The notes under the pieces are model-generated. The model ran no database searches. It was not told where the DNA came from and saw nothing but the letters and a program-made list of their open reading frames with translations. Below, in pieces: positions 29,595-41,432 of a stretch of 64,000 nt of DNA (position 1 is its first letter; each line of letters begins with the position of its first letter). The stretch is taken from contig NZ_JBFEFG010000274.1 in NCBI RefSeq assembly GCF_040718835.1, positions 62,001 through 126,000 on the forward strand, read 5' to 3'. This stretch comes from Bremerella sp. JC817 (lineage in GTDB: Bacteria; Planctomycetota; Planctomycetia; Pirellulales; Pirellulaceae). Both the position numbers and the translations under genes were made by a program.

Positions 29595-29626
29595 GAAAAG
29601 CCTCCCCGGTCTGGGGAGGCTCTTTT
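29595..29626 (-). terminator. Terminator after the 1452-residue surface protein
   Basis: The stem CCTCCCC / GGGGAGG, extended by AAAAG / CTCTTTT, has a GGTCT loop. It lies about 40 bases after the stop of the minus-strand gene. Confidence 0.85.
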
Positions 29627-29664
29627 GATTTCTGAATTGGGCAAAACAGCCTGAAACCGGGTGT

Positions 29665-32600
29665 TTAGAGGCTAATCAGCTCGTTCTGCCATTCGTCGTC
29701 GGCGAACAGGTCGTCGCTGGCATCCGAAGAATCTTCTTCCAAGAGATCGACTCCGTCATCATTCGACCAGAGCAGATCGGACTGATCTTCGCCGAAGGCA
29801 GCCAAGGTTTGATCGGTGATGGATGGCTCGAAGGACAATTCCCCTTCACCTTCCAGAATTGCACCGGTCGCTGACGACGAACCGTCGGTGACGATCGGCT
29901 GGATTGTAACCAGGTTCGAGGCCGAAGCCGAGCTCGACTTGCTGCTCGATGACGAGGTCAACACAGCCGAAGTCGTGGAACTGCTCGAGGTCGATTCCGT
30001 CATCGTTTCGATGGCCGAATCGGTCGAAGAGGCCAGATCCGAGTAGGATTCACCCTCCGTTCGCGTGATTGGCTGACGCATCAGGGACAACAAGCGAATC
30101 AAGTCCGCATTGTTGAAGCGACCGTCGCCGTTCACATCGATGAATCGCTTGAAGCCAGCGGTCGCTGCCCCCATTTCTGGCAAGTCACGAGAACCAACCG
30201 TTCGCAGTTCCGCGATGACCGAAGCCAGGTCCTGGCCGGTCAGAATGCCGTCGTTGTTCACGTCGCCAGGGCTTGCCCCAGACGAATTGAAGAACGTTGC
30301 CACCGACGAACTGGTAACCGCATTCACGGGGAGTGCGGAAGTATCCAAAGCAGTCACCAAAGTTACCGTCGCAATTGCCGTGTTGCCGGCCGTGTCTTGA
30401 ACGGTGTACTGGAAAGTGATGTCTTCGGTCAGATCGATCACGCCGGTCGCGTCGAACAAGATTCGCGTGCCATCTGGCGATACCGTGATGTCGAGACCAG
30501 GCGTCAAAACGGGACTGATGTTGGTCACGCTACCAGGAACGATCGTCAGCGTACGGTTGAAGTAGCTGCTATCGTTGGCCAGGACATTGAAGTACTGTCC
30601 GGCGGTGTCGTCTTCGTATTCGAAGATGTCGTTGCTGGCGTACAGACCCGGATCGGGATCTTGCGAGATGAAGATCTCGTAGTCTTCGATTTCGCCGAAG
30701 ATGTCGTTGGCATCAGGAGCGATGTTCAAAGTGGGTCCAACGCGGAAGCGGATATCAACCGCCAGGCGAGCTTCTTCTGGCAGGAACGAATCGTCGAACA
30801 CCCACGATGGAATCACGAAGGTGTAGTCGTGCGTTCCCATTTGCATGTGAACATTCTTGAAGATTTGTTCACCGGCGTCGTTGAAGTCGCCATCTTTGTT
30901 CAAGTCGATCCATGCATTCAGCACGGTATTCGAGTATTCGACACTCGACGTGATGCTGATCGTATTGGTCCCGATCTGGATACCGTTTCCGAAGAAGACA
31001 CCATCGTCGACAACCGGGCTGTCACCCAGGAAGGCGCCATCGGCGATCGGAACGGTACCACCGATACCACTGTCGCCCGAGTCCGTTCCGGCGATCACGC
31101 CAAAGCTGATTTCGGAAGACGCTTCTGCGGAACCATCAGGATTGATTGTGACGGTAATCGGCGTATCGGTCGTGACCACATAGCCAGCGGTCGGAACCGG
31201 TAAGATCTGGAACTCGCCCGAGAACGCCGATCGCATCACGAAGCGACCAAGATCGTCCGAAGTAGCGGTTGGTTCACAAAGACCGATCTGGCCGTCACCG
31301 TTGTAGTCGATGAAGAATCGGATTCCGGCAATCCCCGCTTCACCCGCGTCCTGAACACCGTTGAGATTCAGGTCCTGGAAAGCCGTCCCCAGAATGCCCG
31401 AAGTCACGCCACCGAGCACGTCGGAAGCCAAGACCAGTTGGTCGTTGTCGAAGGCGATGCCTTGGGCACCAACCGAAATGAATTCGTCGTCGTTACGGAC
31501 TTCAAAGCGGAACAAGTCCGAGTCGTAACCGGTGAAGTACTGTCCGGTCGCAGCTGCTTCCGCCATGGCATCGGTGATGCCGACCATGCTGCCTTCCGCG
31601 GTGATCATGTAGTTCTGCGGTGGAGCAGCGTTGACAAAGTCAGCCGAGGCGAGCGTGCCAGATGGCAGGAACTCGTAGTAGGTGTCGTCGCCGCCGGAAG
31701 CACCAACCCATAGATCGAGGCCCAGACGATTCACGGCTTGCGTGATCGCCGATTCGGCATCGGCCCAGTACTGCATCTGAACGGCAGTCATACCGTTGGT
31801 CACGGCGTTTTCGCCCGACAGGACGATCACGAGGTCGTGAGTCAGCAGCTCTTCAAAATCGCCGATACCGAAGTAGTCGATATTATAGAAGTCGGTTCGT
31901 TCGTAACCGGTGGCCGAAGTCGTACCATCGGAGAACGACCAGTTCACCAAACCGTTACCGACCACAGCGATCGAATAGTCTTCCTTGGCGATTTCCGCCA
32001 GCGTTCCCTTACCACGCAAGTAGTCGAGGATCGCGTAGTCGTAACCAAGTTGACCTGGCTGGTCGCCATCGAGGATCGCATGCGTGCTGGCGAAGAAATT
32101 CGCACCCACCGCGCCGGCGAAGGACGTCGTTCCTTCTGGCAGAGCGACGCCGCAAGCGTCTGTTGAGCCAGACGAACCACCATCACCACCGCCCGAACTC
32201 GTACCTGGAGTAGCATTCACCGCGGCTAGTGCGTTGACCAAACCGTAGCCGGTCTGGATATCAGGGCCCGAGGTGGCCATGTCGGTCGCCGTCGCGCCAA
32301 GGATATCGTAGATGTTCTCAGGCGTGAGGCTCGAGTTCTTCTGCAGCATCAACGCGGCAACGGCGGCAACGTGTGGAGCTGCGGCCGAGGTACCACCGAA
32401 GTTCGGGAAGCTATCGGCATCCTCAACAACATCGAAGGCAAAGAACGTATTGTTGCCGTCGTCTGGGCCGACGAAATCAGGCGTCATACGAATCTCGAAC
32501 GTCGAGAGTCGGTTACCGGCGGTATCGTAGTAGGTCGGAACACCACCAACCGAAGAGTACGACTGCTTGACCGGAGGATTCGTACCGAATTCTGGCGTGT

Positions 32601-34023
32601 CATAGAAGCCAGCAGCACCAACGGCAGCGGCTCCCTTAGCAGTTACGTGACCGACGGCGGTACCGCTGTTGGTGAAGTACTCGTTGAAGGTGACACCCGG
32701 GTCAGCAGCCCAGACGTTGTACTTCAGCATCGTGGCGTCAACACCGGAGAATTTAGAAATCACGATGTGAAAGCTCGTCAGGCCGGTGTCGTTGTCGAAT
32801 TCCAAAAATTCGATCGCGTCCGAACCCACGTTCGCGAAAACCGAACTGGCAACGACTTCATCGTTGTCGTCCAGCAGGTAAATGTCGTAGTCGCTTTGCG
32901 AACCAAGACCGCCTGCCGAGGCGAATGGCTGATCCCACTGCAGCACCAAAGCAAAATAGGTTCCCCGAGGAATCGTAACGCTTTGGCGGGTATCGATACC
33001 GGCACCTGGATCGAAGTCGTGCAGTTCGCCGAGATCATCGTCGATGATCACGCTTGGCTGGTAAGCAGCCTGATAGCTTTCGGTACCCGAGTTGCCAGCG
33101 GCGGTGAAGTACGAAACGCCCTGGGCAACTACCATATCGATCGCCTGGGCGATGATACCGTCCTGGAACCAAGGTTCGTTGGCATAACCAACGTCGTCGA
33201 CGATGATGTCCGCCCCAGCTGCGGCCAAGGCAAGGATACCAAGGGCGAAGTCGAGGTCCGATTCCCATGCGGTATAAAACAGAATGTCAGCACCAGGGGC
33301 CACATCGTGCACGATTTGAGCCATCGCGCGGCCTTCGTCTGGCAGCGAGCCGACGAGGTCGGCTGGATCGGTAACGTCTTTCAGAATGGTGACGTTGGCT
33401 GGCAGGTCGTCGTTAGCGATGTCGCCCGCCATGCCGCCCAGCGCGTCGAACGAGTTCGACAGAATACCGACCGAGATGCCGGTTCCATCAAAACCCAGGC
33501 TGGCCCGGACTTCATCCGACTGCATTACTGCGTCGCCCTGGCTGGTCGTTAGCCCCGCATTGGCCGTCGGGGTGGTCACAGCGGCGACCGAAAGAATGCT
33601 GTCAACCGATTCGAGGGATTCGATCTTATCGAGCGTGATTCGAGCCGAAACAATCCTGCCGAACGACTGCGTGTCGGTGGCTCCGAGTTCATTCAGATCA
33701 GCGATGACGGCGTCGGCCGTGGTCGCTGCAATTGCTCGAATAAGAATTGTGTTACCGTCGACCCGGGTCGAACGAACATCGATGGTGACGTCGCCGCCAT
33801 CGTAGTTGGGGTCGGTGACCTGAGCATTATATTGCCGAACGACACTGACCAGGTTCGTGCTGAACTTGGTCCATTCGTTCTCGGACTTCTGCTCGACGCC
33901 ATCTGCGAACGTGACCGTCCCTGGAATGTCGATCGCAACATCACCCGTCAACAGATTTCGGGTTTCCAACGCCTCGATCTGTTGCATGCGGGTTCGTTTC
34001 TGGCGTTTGATTCCACGTTTCAT
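29665..34023 (-). CDS. Subtilisin-fold surface protein with altered catalytic site, GEVED and dockerin modules
   Basis: 1452 residues from the ATG at 34023, preceded by GAGGAG at seven bases; a GTG 15 bases upstream is less likely. The basic start leads to IEALETRNLLTGD. Residues about 180-560 resemble an S8 serine-protease domain, with the nucleophile in GTSAAAPH (Ser546) and an oxyanion-type YFTAAGNSG. The usual HGT motif is replaced by DEGRAMAQIVHDVAPGA (Glu230), and no D-[ST]-G is seen. A region of unknown type follows (about 600-860). Next are an SdrD-B-like module (FQDLNLNGVQDAGEAGIAGI), a GEVED domain (about 975-1100), a cadherin-like repeat and a dockerin-like pair (DVNNDGILTGQDLASVIAEL and DVNGDGRFNNADLIRLLSLM). 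The protein ends in a Ser-rich linker and an acidic tail (SDLLWSNDDGVDLLEED). It is probably exported; whether it cleaves protein is open. Confidence 0.82.
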   Translation of the reverse strand: MKRGIKRQKRTRMQQIEALETRNLLTGDVAIDIPGTVTFADGVEQKSENEWTKFSTNLVSVVRQYNAQVTDPNYDGGDVTIDVRSTRVDGNTILIRAIAATTADAVIADLNELGATDTQSFGRIVSARITLDKIESLESVDSILSVAAVTTPTANAGLTTSQGDAVMQSDEVRASLGFDGTGISVGILSNSFDALGGMAGDIANDDLPANVTILKDVTDPADLVGSLPDEGRAMAQIVHDVAPGADILFYTAWESDLDFALGILALAAAGADIIVDDVGYANEPWFQDGIIAQAIDMVVAQGVSYFTAAGNSGTESYQAAYQPSVIIDDDLGELHDFDPGAGIDTRQSVTIPRGTYFALVLQWDQPFASAGGLGSQSDYDIYLLDDNDEVVASSVFANVGSDAIEFLEFDNDTGLTSFHIVISKFSGVDATMLKYNVWAADPGVTFNEYFTNSGTAVGHVTAKGAAAVGAAGFYDTPEFGTNPPVKQSYSSVGGVPTYYDTAGNRLSTFEIRMTPDFVGPDDGNNTFFAFDVVEDADSFPNFGGTSAAAPHVAAVAALMLQKNSSLTPENIYDILGATATDMATSGPDIQTGYGLVNALAAVNATPGTSSGGGDGGSSGSTDACGVALPEGTTSFAGAVGANFFASTHAILDGDQPGQLGYDYAILDYLRGKGTLAEIAKEDYSIAVVGNGLVNWSFSDGTTSATGYERTDFYNIDYFGIGDFEELLTHDLVIVLSGENAVTNGMTAVQMQYWADAESAITQAVNRLGLDLWVGASGGDDTYYEFLPSGTLASADFVNAAPPQNYMITAEGSMVGITDAMAEAAATGQYFTGYDSDLFRFEVRNDDEFISVGAQGIAFDNDQLVLASDVLGGVTSGILGTAFQDLNLNGVQDAGEAGIAGIRFFIDYNGDGQIGLCEPTATSDDLGRFVMRSAFSGEFQILPVPTAGYVVTTDTPITVTINPDGSAEASSEISFGVIAGTDSGDSGIGGTVPIADGAFLGDSPVVDDGVFFGNGIQIGTNTISITSSVEYSNTVLNAWIDLNKDGDFNDAGEQIFKNVHMQMGTHDYTFVIPSWVFDDSFLPEEARLAVDIRFRVGPTLNIAPDANDIFGEIEDYEIFISQDPDPGLYASNDIFEYEDDTAGQYFNVLANDSSYFNRTLTIVPGSVTNISPVLTPGLDITVSPDGTRILFDATGVIDLTEDITFQYTVQDTAGNTAIATVTLVTALDTSALPVNAVTSSSVATFFNSSGASPGDVNNDGILTGQDLASVIAELRTVGSRDLPEMGAATAGFKRFIDVNGDGRFNNADLIRLLSLMRQPITRTEGESYSDLASSTDSAIETMTESTSSSSTTSAVLTSSSSSKSSSASASNLVTIQPIVTDGSSSATGAILEGEGELSFEPSITDQTLAAFGEDQSDLLWSNDDGVDLLEEDSSDASDDLFADDEWQNELISL

Positions 34024-34030
34024 GGAAACA

Positions 34031-34036
34031 CTCCTC
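34031..34036 (-). promoter_or_regulatory. Ribosome binding site of the 1452-residue gene
   Basis: GAGGAG on the minus strand, seven bases before the ATG at 34023. It favours this start over the upstream GTG at 34038. Confidence 0.8.
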
Positions 34037-34351
34037 ACCTACGATGAATCTCAAGTTGTTCTGATGAAATGGACGGGAGACCAGTCATTTCGATGAGCAC
34101 AGTACCCGGTCGGCGATCTTGCCTTCCGAAACCGCTTTGGGAGCGAACCAACTGCCCCTGTCTTGGGCCGCTCACACCACTCACCTGTCGGCTTTGCCCC
34201 GCCATTTAGGTAGTTCTGCGGAATATACTTAGACTGACATTAGTCGCGAATGTTCCGTTTTTCTACCCATTTCCCCGGAAATCGACAAAAACGATTCCCC
34301 CCGACAGAGCCGTCTCTGCAGAAAGAATCGTTCTATATGTCCATCGAGCGC

Positions 34352-34387
34352 AAAAAAATAGGGCCGGCAAGTTGCCGACCCTATTAG
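34352..34387 (-). terminator. Terminator after the second BBP7 gene
   Basis: The hairpin AATAGGG-C-CGGCAA / TTGCCG-A-CCCTATT has one mismatch. On the minus strand it is followed by seven T. It lies about 30 bases after the stop of the BBP7 gene. Confidence 0.85.
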
Positions 34388-34418
34388 CGTTTCTGATAGT
34401 CGAGCTAATTGGTAGGTC

Positions 34419-35930
34419 TTACCAGGTGTACTCGAAACCGACCGTTGGACCATGGTAAAGAGCGTTACCGTTGTCGTTGATGTTCGCTGCACGGCCCGCC
34501 AGAGCGGTATTCAGCGGAACGGCTCCACCGGTCTGGAAGTTGAAGGAATCGCTACCCAGTGCCACACCGTCGATGTAGACGATCTGGTAACCGGCTCGCA
34601 AGGTACCGCGAGGAACGATGCGGAAGGTGCTCAGGAAGCCAGCTTCCAGAACCATCGAGGCTCGACGCTGGGCGGTCGTTTCCTGGATGTTAATACCACC
34701 AAAGTTGATATTCGATTCCTGTGTTGCACGGTTGCCGTAGACACCGATCTCACCGAACAGCGACAGCGTCCAGCGAGTGGTCAGCTTCAGAGCCGAGTCC
34801 GTACCCCACTGCACACCGAACAGGTCGTTGTCAGCGTCGACGATATATTCGAGGGTGCCACCGCTCCCCTGAGTGTTCAGGACGGCGTCGTCGTCAACTC
34901 GAACGTAGCGGATACCAACCCACCACGAGCTTTGCCACCAGCAGTTAGCTGAGGTGAAGAAGCGGCGGTAGTTCAGCTCGAACGAATCGAAGCGGTTCGA
35001 CGAGGAGTACAGCATCAGGTCGCCACCGTCGGTTTCAGCGTAACCACCAACCGGATCGGTACCGAAGTCCGAGAAAGGCGAGAAGAGGTTACCGTTACCG
35101 TAAGCTCCTTGCTGCGAAGCCCAGTTGCCCATGCCCATGTAGCTGAACTCGAGGTTGCCACCTGGGGTGAAGGCTCGATTGAGCGACATGCGGACGCCAC
35201 CTTGGTTGGTGAAGTCGACGTCGTCCGTATCGAGAACCGGGTTATTCGCACCACCCTGGGAAGCCAGAACGATGTTGTTATTCCCTGGTTCGTAGATAAA
35301 GAAGGTCGCGTCGACAACCACGTCGGCCCAGCGAGGAGCACAACGGCCACCGAAGGCCGAAAGGTCCCAGGCGTTGCCGATACCGCGGCTGAAACCGCAG
35401 TACATGCCGCCACCGGTCAGTCCGCAGCAGCCGCCGCAACCGGCTCCGCCACAAGCACTGCAACCGTTACCGAGACCACCGAGGTGACCTCCGCGGCAGC
35501 TTTGGCAGCCTGCACCGCCACACGACTGACAGCCGTAGCCGCCGAGGTGACCTGCAGGCATGACATTCGGATCCATCATTGGCTGGCCAGGCCCGGCCAT
35601 GCCGTACCCCGGACCCATCGGCATGCCATAGGCGGCCGGCGACACTCCGTTGGGAGCGTATCCTGCAGCCATGCCTGGCATCATCATCTGGCCGTAAGGA
35701 TCCATGGCCACATAGGGGTTCATCCCAGGCTGCATCTGCGGCCCTGGCTGGCCTTCAGGATGACGTTCGACACGCCAATCGCCGCTGGCGATATGGGTGA
35801 CGGCAGACGTTTCCTGACCGATCGTCTTTTGACCGGTTTGGTTGGCATAGGTTGTCTTGGCAGCGTTTGCCTGGCCGGCAAAAAGCACTGTGGACAACGT
35901 TAAGGCAGTCCACAAGGTAGTGGCTCTCAT
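34419..35930 (-). CDS. BBP7/DUF1551-type outer-membrane beta-barrel protein with Cys-rich N-terminal region
   Basis: 503 residues from the ATG with AGAGGA about six bases upstream; the longer frame to 35981 would hide the signal peptide (MRATTLWTALTLSTVLFAGQ, cleaved after ANA). Residues about 55-135 are rich in Met, Pro and Gly (PGPQMQPGMNPYVAMDPYGQ). Next is a Cys/Gly-rich patch with repeated CxxC units (YGCQSCGGAGCQSCRGG, CSACGGAGCGGCCG). From about 195 on, barrel-type strands appear: SFELNYRRFFTSANCWWQSS, WVGIRYVRVDDDAV, TLRAGYQIVYIDGVALGSDS, ending HGPTVGFEYTW. The final aromatic strand is typical for outer-membrane insertion. It is related in layout to the BBP7 gene near 7 kb and closes the surface-protein island. 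The function is unknown. Confidence 0.8.
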   Translation of the reverse strand: MRATTLWTALTLSTVLFAGQANAAKTTYANQTGQKTIGQETSAVTHIASGDWRVERHPEGQPGPQMQPGMNPYVAMDPYGQMMMPGMAAGYAPNGVSPAAYGMPMGPGYGMAGPGQPMMDPNVMPAGHLGGYGCQSCGGAGCQSCRGGHLGGLGNGCSACGGAGCGGCCGLTGGGMYCGFSRGIGNAWDLSAFGGRCAPRWADVVVDATFFIYEPGNNNIVLASQGGANNPVLDTDDVDFTNQGGVRMSLNRAFTPGGNLEFSYMGMGNWASQQGAYGNGNLFSPFSDFGTDPVGGYAETDGGDLMLYSSSNRFDSFELNYRRFFTSANCWWQSSWWVGIRYVRVDDDAVLNTQGSGGTLEYIVDADNDLFGVQWGTDSALKLTTRWTLSLFGEIGVYGNRATQESNINFGGINIQETTAQRRASMVLEAGFLSTFRIVPRGTLRAGYQIVYIDGVALGSDSFNFQTGGAVPLNTALAGRAANINDNGNALYHGPTVGFEYTW

Positions 35931-36685
35931 GGGTTCCTCTTTCGCAATCGAAAGGCAACTGGATGGCCCAGTGGTCGACAACGGTTGGTGAATGAGCGGC
36001 CGGAAGTCAAATAACAGACCTCCAGCGTGTATCAGGTTGAGTTTTCGATACCTTCAACACAAACGATCGGCACGGAAACGCAGGCAAAACCAACACTTTC
36101 AGCATGAGCCGCAGATATTTTGCAAATTAACAAGATTACCAATCCTGCTAGCAAGAGGGTCCGTCGGATCATCGCGGGCTGATTTATAGGGAAAGCGGCG
36201 TTTACCCTATAATTTCCAGGCAATTTGCACACTTTCGAGCCTTTCCAGAGGCTCAATTCACTTGACTGGCGTATATCTCTGCGGACTGATCGATCGGGCT
36301 TCGCCGAGCTGTTTCAGGTTCTTCAGACACTTATCACAAGTCGGAACGTTCGATTTCCGGCGAACTATTTGCTTTCCTGGCGCAACACCTATGGATTGCG
36401 GCCCAGAGACTAGGATCCCTCCCTAAGCCGGAGACCAGCTCACGAAAGGGGAAAGAAGCAAAAGGCTCAATTCTCTTACCAATCCGGCACCCCCTCTAGA
36501 TAGCGGCCTCAATCGCCAATCTGGGGAATGGTGGCATCCGTTCCTTTAGCTTCCTACAAGGAAAGCCCGTTTCTACGTCCTCAAGGCGTGCAAAAACAAA
36601 AGAATTTGATTTTAAATGAATATTTCACTAGACTCCAAGCCTCTTCGCATCACTCTTCTTCTCTAGCCACGTAAGGAGTCTCGTC
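35931..36685. other. Large divergent intergenic region
   Basis: About 755 bases between the divergent BBP7 and DUF1559 genes. Open frames of 60-75 codons on both strands lack ribosome binding sites and known motifs. A candidate promoter for the DUF1559 gene lies at 36606-36634. The rest shows nothing I can name. Confidence 0.45.
36606..36634 (+). promoter_or_regulatory. Candidate promoter of the first DUF1559 gene
   Basis: TTGATT and TAGACT are separated by 17 bases within an AT-rich stretch, giving a leader of about 45 bases before the ATG at 36686. Each hexamer matches the sigma-70 consensus at four of six positions. Confidence 0.4.
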
Positions 36686-37657
36686 ATGCTGGCGAAAAGA
36701 GGTTTCACCCTCGTCGAATTGCTGGTGGTCATCGCCATTATTGGTGTGCTGATCGCCTTGTTGTTACCAGCCGTTCAGCAGGCCAGGGAAGCGGCCCGTC
36801 GAATTAACTGCAATAACAACCTGAAGAACCTGGTCATTGCTCTGCACAATCATCACGATACCTATGGCTATTTCCCGCCTGGAGGTGAGCACACCAATGA
36901 CGACAATCGACAAATGTGGGGCTGGGGAGCCCGCATCCTTCCATTTGTGGAACAAACGAGCCTGTACGATCGCTTGGAGGTATCTCAACAGGATCTGAAA
37001 GTCACGCTGGACGACACCAGCCTTCGTCCCTTGGTGCAAACCCGGCTCGATGTTTTCATCTGTCCCTCCGATCCAGCAGGCCATCTGATGGATGGTGGGA
37101 AGATGAACGGTGGCACTGGCCGTCATTTCAGCGGCGATGCCAATCTCGGTACCAATTTCCGTTTGTCGAAGTCCAATTACATCGCCGTGATTGGGATGTA
37201 CGACGTCAACCATCTGAAGAATAACGGCATCTTATTCCGCGGCAGCAAGACGCGTCTGGCAGACGTTACGGATGGCACCTCCAACACGTTCATTCTGGGT
37301 GAACGAAATCGTCGCTGTGCTCAGGGCACCTGGGTCGGCAATCGTAATTTGCCCGGAAGTGGCCCCCAGGGATCGGACTACACGCACGGGCGGATCACAC
37401 GACCGCTGAACGATCCCTTAAACGGAACGCATCAGTGCATCGAAGGCTTTGCCAGCGATCACCCTGGCGGGGCACTTTTTGCTTATGCCGACGGATCGGT
37501 GCATTTCATCGCGGACACGATCCACTATCGCAACGCCGGTGTGAATGGCCAGGACTACCAGAACACCACGGCACCTCCCACCTTCAATCCGGCGAACCTG
37601 GGAGTCTATCAGCGTCTGGGCGTTCGTAATGACGGCCAGCCGATCGACAATTCTTAA
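36686..37657 (+). CDS. DUF1559 pseudopilin-like protein
   Basis: 323 residues. The N-terminus is a prepilin-type signal and helix ([20 protein letters not shown]) cleaved after Gly and methylated on Phe in type IV pilin-like proteins. The helix runs into [20 protein letters not shown]. The C-terminal half has the DUF1559 hallmark DHPGGALFAYADGSVHFIAD. These proteins form a large, planctomycete-enriched family thought to be exported like pseudopilins; the individual role is unknown. Ribosome binding site TAAGGAG lies seven bases before the ATG. A small lipoprotein gene follows after a strong hairpin; the same pair recurs on the other strand near 42 kb. Confidence 0.92.
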   Translation: MLAKRGFTLVELLVVIAIIGVLIALLLPAVQQAREAARRINCNNNLKNLVIALHNHHDTYGYFPPGGEHTNDDNRQMWGWGARILPFVEQTSLYDRLEVSQQDLKVTLDDTSLRPLVQTRLDVFICPSDPAGHLMDGGKMNGGTGRHFSGDANLGTNFRLSKSNYIAVIGMYDVNHLKNNGILFRGSKTRLADVTDGTSNTFILGERNRRCAQGTWVGNRNLPGSGPQGSDYTHGRITRPLNDPLNGTHQCIEGFASDHPGGALFAYADGSVHFIADTIHYRNAGVNGQDYQNTTAPPTFNPANLGVYQRLGVRNDGQPIDNS

Positions 37658-37668
37658 TTCACACCTTG

Positions 37669-37715
37669 GGCACGAGCCGGCGTCTTAGGGGGCAGACGCT
37701 GGCTCGTGCCTTTCT
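37669..37715 (+). terminator. Hairpin between the DUF1559 and lipoprotein genes
   Basis: A 16-bp stem (GGCACGAGCCGGCGTC / GACGCTGGCTCGTGCC, one G-U pair) with a 10-base loop is followed by TTTCTT. It may end or reduce transcription between the two genes. Confidence 0.7.
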
Positions 37716-37733
37716 TGAAGGGAAGCTAACTCT

Positions 37734-38138
37734 ATGAAACGACGTTGCGCACAGCTCTTTCTGCTTGGCATCTTTGCCATCACCGGCTGCGGATCGGGCA
37801 ACACGTCGGCAACTACCGGAACAGTGACACTCGACGGAAAACCTTTGCCAAACGCCGAGGTGGTCTTCACGCCGGAAGGTGGTGGACGGCCAGCCGTCGC
37901 CGAGACGAACGAGCAGGGCGATTTCGAGCTGATCTATACCGTCGGCCAGAGTGGGGCTCCGCCAGGTAAGTATGTCGTGCGTGTGCGGACAGCAACCACC
38001 ATGGTGAACGACAAAGGTAAAGAGGTGATCGTCGAAGAGAAGGTGCCTCGCAAGTACAACGATCAAACCGAATTGGTTTGCGAAGTGATTCAAGGCGAGA
38101 CCAATCACTTCGAGCTTGATTTGAAAAGCGACGACTAA
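37734..38138 (+). CDS. Small lipoprotein with transthyretin-like domain
   Basis: 134 residues. The start is a lipoprotein signal (MKRRCAQLFLLGIFAITGCG) with the lipobox Cys at about residue 19, so it should be lipid-anchored to an envelope membrane. The rest is a carboxypeptidase-regulatory or transthyretin-like beta-sandwich: TTGTVTLDGKPLPNAEVVFT, then ETNEQGDFELIYTVGQ and PPGKYVVRVRT. It follows a DUF1559 gene by 76 bases, an arrangement common in planctomycetes. The molecular role is unknown. GGGAAG about ten bases upstream may be the ribosome binding site. Confidence 0.85.
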   Translation: MKRRCAQLFLLGIFAITGCGSGNTSATTGTVTLDGKPLPNAEVVFTPEGGGRPAVAETNEQGDFELIYTVGQSGAPPGKYVVRVRTATTMVNDKGKEVIVEEKVPRKYNDQTELVCEVIQGETNHFELDLKSDD

Positions 38139-38171
38139 CACCGCGTGGCATTGGCACGCTCAAGAAACAAT

Positions 38172-38205
38172 GGAAGGGCAAGCCTGGCATGCAGGCTGCC
38201 CTTCC
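38172..38205. terminator. Hairpin between convergent genes
   Basis: The stem GGAAGGGC-AGCCTG / CAGGCT-GCCCTTCC has one bulged A and a short loop. It separates the lipoprotein gene (plus) from the Pro/Met-rich secreted protein (minus). There is no T-run, so termination would be weak or factor-dependent. Confidence 0.55.
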
Positions 38206-38237
38206 GGTCCAATCGCTCCCAGTGGGAAGTGAGCAGT

Positions 38238-41432
<3,195 letters not shown>

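Larger units (their letters stand above)
29074..29664. other. Intergenic spacer between the two largest surface-protein genes
   Basis: About 590 bases between the giant gene and the 1452-residue gene, both on the minus strand. It holds a likely terminator for the upstream gene (29595-29626), a candidate promoter for the giant gene (29232-29259) and its ribosome binding site (29082-29087). Nothing else is recognisable. Confidence 0.55.
34024..34418. other. Intergenic spacer with terminator
   Basis: About 395 bases between the second BBP7 gene and the 1452-residue gene on the minus strand. It contains the ribosome binding site at 34031-34036 and the hairpin at 34358-34386. No other feature is recognised. 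Confidence 0.5.
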
